Of a stretch of DNA of 64,000 nt, positions 58,207 through 64,000 are shown one piece after another (positions within the stretch are counted from its first letter, which is position 1; every line of letters begins with the position of its first letter). The notes under the pieces are model-generated. The model had not been told where the DNA came from, did not search any database, and saw nothing but the letters and a program-made list of their open reading frames with translations. The stretch comes from Phoenix dactylifera. Its lineage: Eukaryota > Streptophyta > Magnoliopsida > Arecales > Arecaceae. Position numbers and translations under genes: made by a program. The stretch is taken from NCBI RefSeq assembly GCF_009389715.1, contig NC_052393.1:682001-746000 (forward strand). The letters are read 5' to 3'.

Positions 58207-58347
58207 CCGTTCGGCACTGGATCGCCGAACAAAATGCTTCTGTTCGGCTGAACGGTGCCGAACAGAAGGCTTCTGTTCGGCGATCCAGTGCCGAACAGAA
58301 GGCTTCTGTTCGGCAACCCTCAACCGAACAGAATCCTTCTGTTCGGC
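58207..58347. repeat. 33 bp tandem array of 25-nt palindromes
   Basis: Units at 58224-58248, 58257-58281, 58290-58314 and 58323-58347, plus a truncated one ending at 58215, are spaced exactly 33 bp. In the two central units the arms GCCGAACAGAAG and CTTCTGTTCGGC are perfectly complementary around one base. The 8 bp spacers are ACTGGATC, TGAACGGT, GATCCAGT and AACCCTCA; the first and third are reverse complements. Confidence 0.97.
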
Positions 58348-58850
58348 GGAGGGGAGGGGAGGAGGGGTAGGAGGGTGGGGAGGAGGCGGCGGAGGGGGGA
58401 GGGGTAGTTGGAGGAGGGGGAGGTGGAGGAGGGGGAGGAGGAGGGGGAGGTGGAGGAGAAGGGGGTGGGAGGAGGAGGCAAAGAAGGGGGAGAAGGCGGA
58501 GGGGGATGCAGAGTAAGATGGGATGGGGATGGGGGCGGAGGTAGAGGGGTGGAGGAGTAGGAGGAGGGAGGAGGGAGGAGGAGGAGGAGGCAGAGGCGGG
58601 GCGGAGGAGGAGGGGAGAGGGATGAGGGGGAGGCAGAGGTGGGCGGGAAGAGGGGGAGGGGGAGGAGGAGGATGAGGAGGGGGGAGGAGGAGGAGGCAGA
58701 GGCGGGGCGGAGGAGGAGGGGAGAGGGATGAGGGGGAGGCAGAGGTGGGCGGGAAGAGGGGGAGGGGGAGGAGGAGGATGAGGAGGGGGAGGAGGAGGAG
58801 GCAGAGGCGGGGGTGGGGAGGTGGGGGGTGGGAGGGTGGGGGTAATTTAG
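58348..58850. repeat. G-rich purine tract with a 106 bp tandem unit
   Basis: Almost entirely GGA, GGGA and GGGGA on the plus strand. The block starting CAGAGGCGGGG recurs at 58591, 58697 and 58802. Many G-quadruplexes are possible. Confidence 0.95.
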
Positions 58851-59167
58851 GAATTTTTAATTTTTTAGGGGTGTCCTTAGCAAATGGGGGGGTGTAGAGA
58901 GTATTTAATTTTTTTTTAATTTTTGGGGGGTGTCCTGAGCAATAGGGGGGGGTGTATTTAGAACTACCCGTCTTTTTCTCCCCATCCTCTTTCTCCGACT
59001 ATTAATCATAGGGGGGACGGCGAACTCCAGTAGGAATCCACCGAGCGACACCGCTAGCGCCCCGAAACGATCCGAGAGCAGCGTCCGGCCGGCCGATCCG
59101 ATTCCAGCCGCCACCTCCATGGCGGACGCCGGTCCGCCGCGGGCTCGACCTCCGGACCGCAGGTCAC

Positions 59168-60490
59168 ATGCTCCGCCGGTCGGGGTCTCTCCTTCTCGCC
59201 TCCCTCCCCGCTCTTCTCCTCGCCGCCCTCCTTCTCCTCTCCTTCCGATCCGCCCTCCTAGCCCGGCACCCTCCGCCTCGCCCGCCGTCGCTGACCGCGG
59301 ACCCTGCCGTCCACTCCCTCCTCTCCCGCCTCTCCCCCGCTGCCGCCGCCGCCACTGCCGCCGCCGGCCCCCGCTTCGTCCTCCCCCCCCCGCCGCCGCA
59401 GCCCCTTCCTCCAACTCACCCGACTCGGCACCTTCGACGACGATTTCTTCTCCGACACCGACGTTGCCGCCGCCGGCGACCGCCGCGTCTCCCGCTGGCC
59501 GGCGTCCTCTAACGCATCGCTCCCGTCCCCGTCCGCCTCTTTCTCGTCGACGGGGCCCTGGGGTCTCCAAGATCCCCAAAATCCGTCAAGATCAGGGTCC
59601 CGGAAATCCCTTCCTCCCCCTTCCTCTTCTCGTTCCCTGATGTTGAAGGCGGTGCTGATGATGCCACCGGCGATCAAGACCAGGCTGTCGATCTCCGGAT
59701 CTTCGGCCAGGGACTCGAATTGGACCGCCAAGATGCAACGGTGATCCTCTATCTCCTCACCCTACTCTCGTCTACCCACGCCCTCGCCATCCTAGGGTTC
59801 ATTCTCTTCTACACCTCTGTCCTCGGCGTCGTCTTCGTTGCCGTCACCACTTCCCTCCTCCAGAAGCGGGTCCCCATCTCCGGGACTATCTATTACGGCG
59901 CTCGATTGGGAATCCGGCGGCTCACGGGGTTCGTGTTCTTGCGGTGGGCTGCGAGGGATGCCCTGGTCCAGTTCCTTTGCATATGGTTCTTCGCCGACGT
60001 CGGGGACCAGAACGAGCTCTTCAAGCTTTTTGTAAAGGTCAAGCTCATGCCTTTCTCCCTCTCGCCGTTGAACCCGTGGTCCGGACCCCGCGACGAGGCG
60101 CTCTCCGGTTTCTTCTTCATCTGGGCCCTGCTCGACACGGTGGTCTCTGTCGTGTTTGCAGTTGTTCCATGGGTCGTGATCATGGACCATAATTTGAGAA
60201 GACGGGGGCGGGATGTGTTGAGAGAAGGGTGCTATTTGATATCGATGATGCCGGCCCAGACTATATTGATCAAGTGCTTGGAGACGATGGTCTGTGGGAA
60301 TCTTGGCACGAGAATTGCAATGATGTTTGGGGGGAGGCTCTTTGCAGGGATATTTCATTCGGTGGCAGAGGTTTACTTTATGGTGGTCTGGCTGATCTTC
60401 TATGTTGCAGCACGGTGTAAGGATGGGGAATTGGAAGGTAGGAGGTTTGGAAGGCAAGATTTGGAGGAATGTATCGATGACCTGAGATGA
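59168..60490 (+). CDS. Plant multi-pass transmembrane protein, unknown function, with two frame changes
   Basis: The gene appears intronless. The N-terminus RRSGSLLLASLPALLLAALL is a signal or membrane anchor, followed by DPAVHSLLSRLS. A conserved PFLQLTRLGTFDDDFF block then appears in another frame from about 59403, after a run of nine C (59383-59391). The original frame resumes before FPDVEGGADDATGDQDQAVD (about 59636) and GQGLELDRQDAT, running open to 60490. The C-terminal part has four or more hydrophobic segments, and patterns I associate with an unnamed plant family: GFVFLRWAARDALVQF, KLFVKVKLMPFS, GCYLISMM, KCLETMVCG, YFMVVWLIFY, AARC-D-ELEGRRFG, ending DLR. The two frame changes cancel, so they are either sequence errors in homopolymers or real lesions. 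The start could be the ATG at 59119 in another frame if a further change exists. Function unknown. Confidence 0.8.
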
Positions 60491-63470
60491 CTGCAGTGGT
60501 GGAGCTGGTGGCAAATACTAGAGGTACCATCAATGTCTCTTCTGTTATTTTTGTTGCAACTAAAATGCCATTTTTGCGAGTTATTTCCTATATGCTTCTG
60601 TAATAGAGTCAATGGTGATGAGGTGGGGAACGTGAGCTTGCATGTACAGTTTTGGAAGGAATGGATTGTCTGTACATTATTGTTGTCTGAGAATGTGGAT
60701 GTGTACATTACTTGTAGGTTAATGGTACTTCAGAGTTGCCTCTGCATCAGTATATTGAATCCATGAAATCCATAAATTTTTAACTAATCTTCATATACTT
60801 TTCTTTGTAGAGTTCTTTATGATTCTTGCTTTAGAACACATCTAAAGTTGTCACATCAGGATGTTATACTTGGGAAATTGGAGGGTAAAAAATGTAGATA
60901 TTTATGCAATGTTTTAAAAGACTAGCGCCTTGGCTGCATAGGTGATTGCTCCAATGTCTTAGATCATTTTCAGTATGGAGGATGAGACTGGTATATGAAC
61001 CAATATTATGTATTGCCAAGCTGATACTAGTAATTGACCACTACATGTTATTTTATATGTTATATTTCATATTTTTGAATAGTATTTTTTCAGGGTTTTC
61101 ATTTTTTTATTTTTTTTAATCAATTTATTAATTTGGGCCACTTTGACCTCTGGGCACTCATCGGTCTTTTAGGTGATAAATGCCTTTTGGTTGCTAATCT
61201 ACCACCAATAATGCTTTAAAAAAATTGATTTTTTTCTCCAATTTTTGTTACAGAGAATATTTGTTGTCTATAGGGTTCGTTTTCCATTAAGGATTAAAGA
61301 GTTGCATAGATTTATGGAAACTTTTGGAAACCTAGTAAACATGATCAGAAAAGTGCCCATTCAGTGCATTGGGTCATTATGTTGGATGCCAAGACACTTG
61401 GACATGCAATTGTTAAAGTTTTGGAAGTGCCGATACCTTTGGACACTTGGACATGGCATAACTTGACACAACATGGGTGGACACTCCACTTTAAATTGCC
61501 CTGTTAATTTCAGCAAAGAGTGTCAACATTTGGCGCTTCGTTGTCATACTCTTAATTTCAAGTGCTGGACACTTGAGTGAAGTGTCTGTATATTTTTCCA
61601 TATAAACTTATCATGACTATTTATCTCTTTAAATATCTTAATAGTTAATACATCTCAAGTAACCTTCAATATACCCCAAGGAGTAACTTAAACAACTTGC
61701 AAGATCATTGTTGTTTTTATCTATTGTTTGTTAGACAGCATATATCTCTCTCTTGATCACTTTTCAGTTTTGGTTTTTGGATAAGCGTCAAAACAACGGC
61801 TTAGACATACATATATACACTTGCATATACATATGTACATATTTGTATGATGTATAATGCTAAGATTATTGTAGGTAGCTATGTTCAACACTTGAGGACA
61901 ACCAGAGGCACCTATGTAAAGTGTCCGAGTAACATTGGCACCAAAAACATAAATATCAAGATATGTGCCGGTATTGATCTCAAGCCAATATATATGGCAT
62001 GTAATATAGTGGGCAATATGTGTTGGTACAAGAATTAAAAAAGAAAAAAACACCAAAAGAAGGTTGATATGCCTAGTTACAACATGATACAAGGTGGTAC
62101 ACCTAGATAGGGCATGACATGGCATGATTCTGGCTTGATTCACTAAATTTATGGTCCCTTGTACTGGTCCTTGGCCGGCATGCTATGGCTAGTTTAGGGC
62201 CAGTATTCTTGAGTCTCAAGTCTTTGACTGGTATTCACTTGTCTATTATGTGGCAAGGGAGGTCTTTCCCTATATGTAGGGCATTTCTAAAATAGTAGGC
62301 ATTGGCATTTGCAATTTGCTAACTGGAACACCTTTTGATGAGTGACTTTTTTTATGTCCAGAGTCTCTGGATAAGGTGCAGTCATGCATAATGTGATGGT
62401 ACTACTATATGTTGTGCATGCCATATGGTATGTATTATGTAAGGATCTATTCTGTTGTGAATGCCCCATGGTATGTCCTAAATATGTAAGGATCTATTCT
62501 GTACTAGGGATCCCAATCATTTAGTTATTTGATTGCATTTAGCAATTATTCCAAGTTCTTACTTGGTTAACTATTAGTTACTTGTGCATGGATATCCATT
62601 TTGATGAGTGATGACCATTATATGATTTATCTATTATGAATGATGCTTGTCGTAGTGATAAGTTTTCTAATAAAACTAGTATGGTCTAATAGGGAATTTT
62701 TGACAGTATTTTCAAGTTTGAATCTATTTGATAGTGGTCGAGGGAAGGGGATAAGGGTTTTGAAAGTTCTTGTTCATCCCTTTTTTTTGGAGATCATGCT
62801 TTGTTGAGTCTACAAAAACTGGAATCGGGTGATCAACTAGGCCAAATAGATGGTTTCTAGGCTTTCCTACTACAAAAGGAAGAGTACACAAGAAAATGAC
62901 CCTTTCGAGGTTGGAAACACAACTTCAAATTCCATCTGTGTTCATATCTGATGTTGAATGTGGCTAGGATGTTTTGCATTCTTAGAATTCTATTTTTAAA
63001 ATTACAATAAGGAACTAGGATACTTCCCGAATATATTTATGAATAAGAGGAAGAGCTTTCGTCTTTTAAATGAATGTTGAATGCTTAATCTTACAGTTTG
63101 TGATGTAGATGATATTTTATAGTGCATGGATTTAAATAAATGACTAAACTATCATGTTTGTGATTGTTGATGTTATTCTATAGTATATAGACTACATTAT
63201 TCTGATAAATCATTTTGCTTTATGGATGATTTTTTTCATATATGTGAACAATATTTATTTATTTATTATCATAACACAGCTGTAATATATCCCTTTTTTA
63301 AATTTACCCTTTTGGTGTATCAGTCTCATGTCATATTAATATCTGATATCCCGTTCCATGCTTCATAGTAGATTATGGGTGGAACCATTACAAATATTGA
63401 ATCATCTTCCTCCAATTATATCTGGCTCATCAAGCCTAGATACATGTGCAAATACGGTTTGCTAGTCACT
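60491..63470. other. 3' flank and AT-rich spacer
   Basis: The first 280 bases are probably 3' UTR. The rest holds low-complexity AT-rich DNA and repeat traces (GGACACTTGGACATG near 61,380-61,450; GGTGGTAC and TACTGG words near 62,090-62,170). No gene is seen. Confidence 0.5.
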
Positions 63471-63479
63471 TAGGTAAAA

Positions 63480-63930
63480 ACTGATGGAGCGCAACATTTG
63501 TACTCTTCATTGCGTCATCTTTTTCTAATTTCTCTTTTAAACTCCGATTATTTGCTGTGGCTCTTGAGGTGTTGTATGTGTGGGCTTTATTGGCACTGCA
63601 GTGTCCATTGTGTTTGCTGTTGATTTGTAGATGGTGAACATGGACCACTATCTTAGGAGGTTGTGGCAGGATGTGGTAACCATGATGCAATTGTTCGGTG
63701 ATTTTGGTCAGGCCATTTAAATTAAGTGCTTGAAGATAGTAGTTTATGGGGATTTGGCTAGTTGGATTGTGATGATGGTTAGAAAGACTACTTCTATGTT
63801 TCATTTGGTGGAGTCTTTGTTTCTGGTGGTTGGTTGATATTCTGTATAACGGCAAGATGGGTGGGGATATAGAAGGCTGGAGATTTGGGTGGGGAAATAC
63901 AAGGGGCTATGTTAATGTCATCAAATGACT
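63480..63930 (+). pseudogene. Decayed copy of the membrane-protein gene C-terminal half
   Basis: The plus strand follows the end of the gene at 59168-60490 in order. GFIGTAVSIVFAVD matches its LDTVVSVVFAV, VNMDHYLRRLWQDV matches VIMDHNLRRRGRDV, and IKCLKIVVYGDLASWIVMM matches IKCLETMVCGNLGTRIAMM. The FHLVES match and the GGWLIF equivalent in the neighbouring frame follow. Stops and frame changes are frequent (a TAG before MVNMDH, a TAA before IKCLK). This is an old tandem duplicate, without its N-terminal half. Confidence 0.85.
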
Positions 63931-64000
63931 GCTTTTTTGAGCCAGCAACACAACCAATTTGGTTTGGCATGCTCTCTCACATGCAGTTGTGGATTTTTAT

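Larger units (their letters stand above)
58061..58969. mobile_element. Terminal-inverted-repeat element, 909 bp
   Basis: The first about 60 bases, from GGGTAGTTCTAAATACACC, are nearly identical to the complement of the last 60. A second, diverged copy of the terminal sequence lies just inside the right end (58,866-58,915), so that end is duplicated. There is no transposase. The core is a palindrome array (58,216-58,347) and a G-rich tract (58,348-58,850). No convincing target duplication was seen, so the superfamily is open (Mutator-like or hAT-like MITE). Confidence 0.8.

Noticed and set aside
58207..58347. CRISPR-like spacing of palindromic repeats
   Set aside because: Eukaryotic nuclear context, 8 bp spacers, no cas genes; it is a tandem array inside a TIR element.
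59119..59640. 173-residue Pro/Arg-rich frame starting at the ATG at 59119
   Set aside because: Shadow of the membrane-protein gene in another frame; its Pro/Arg bias follows the GC-rich DNA. Only the ATG itself is kept as an alternative start.
59258..59731. Minus-strand Gly/Arg-rich frames opposite the membrane-protein gene
   Set aside because: Antisense shadows of GC-rich coding DNA.

Overview
This window is nuclear DNA from a flowering plant, most likely a monocot and possibly a palm. The evidence is spliced genes with long AT-rich introns, plant-type Copia, PIF/Harbinger, CACTA, LINE and SINE remnants, abundant CT/AT microsatellites, and monocot-like adenosine kinase and MOM1-type proteins. 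The taxon is an inference from sequence style, not a database match. There is no bacterial, viral or organellar operon-like content. I read four real gene loci: a triplicated small-protein locus, a MOM1-like gene, adenosine kinase, and a multi-pass membrane protein gene. Mobile-element debris fills the space between them.

Layout. 1-1,435: a Copia element (gag, primer site and 5' LTR on the minus strand), a dispersed repeat and the end of a CACTA transposon. 1,436-11,260: three diverged copies of a segment that encodes a very short single-pass membrane protein, with repeats, a MITE-like element and a SINE between them. 11,340-14,960: two LINE tails facing each other, then AT-rich DNA and another SINE-like unit. 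15,590-32,204 (minus): a four-coding-exon gene for a 1,106-residue MOM1-like protein without a helicase part. Its 8.3 kb and 4.9 kb introns hold an Au-type SINE with target duplication, several GGTACC-rich repeats and a poly-C tract. 33-41 kb: LTR-like pieces, LINE RNase H remnants and a 0.8 kb AT palindrome.

41,314-49,577 (+): an intact 13-exon adenosine kinase gene of 341 codons, the best supported gene in the window. 50.0-51.3 kb: a broken NBS-LRR fragment. 51,496-56,695: a complete-length (5,200 bp) PIF/Harbinger element bounded by inverted repeats and TTA duplications. It carries transposase and Myb-like genes that are both dead; the stops and splice-site losses in the transposase are mostly G-to-A or C-to-T changes. 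58,061-58,969: a terminal-inverted-repeat element whose core is a 33-bp-period array of 25-nt palindromes followed by a purine tract. 59,168-60,490 (+): an apparently intronless plant membrane-protein gene with two compensating frame changes in its N-terminal half. A decayed copy of its C-terminal half lies 3 kb downstream.

The genes do not form a pathway. Adenosine kinase serves purine salvage and the methyl cycle; MOM1-type proteins act in transcriptional silencing of repeats. The main stories are duplication and decay, transposons reshaping gene boundaries, and two unusual palindromic DNA structures.
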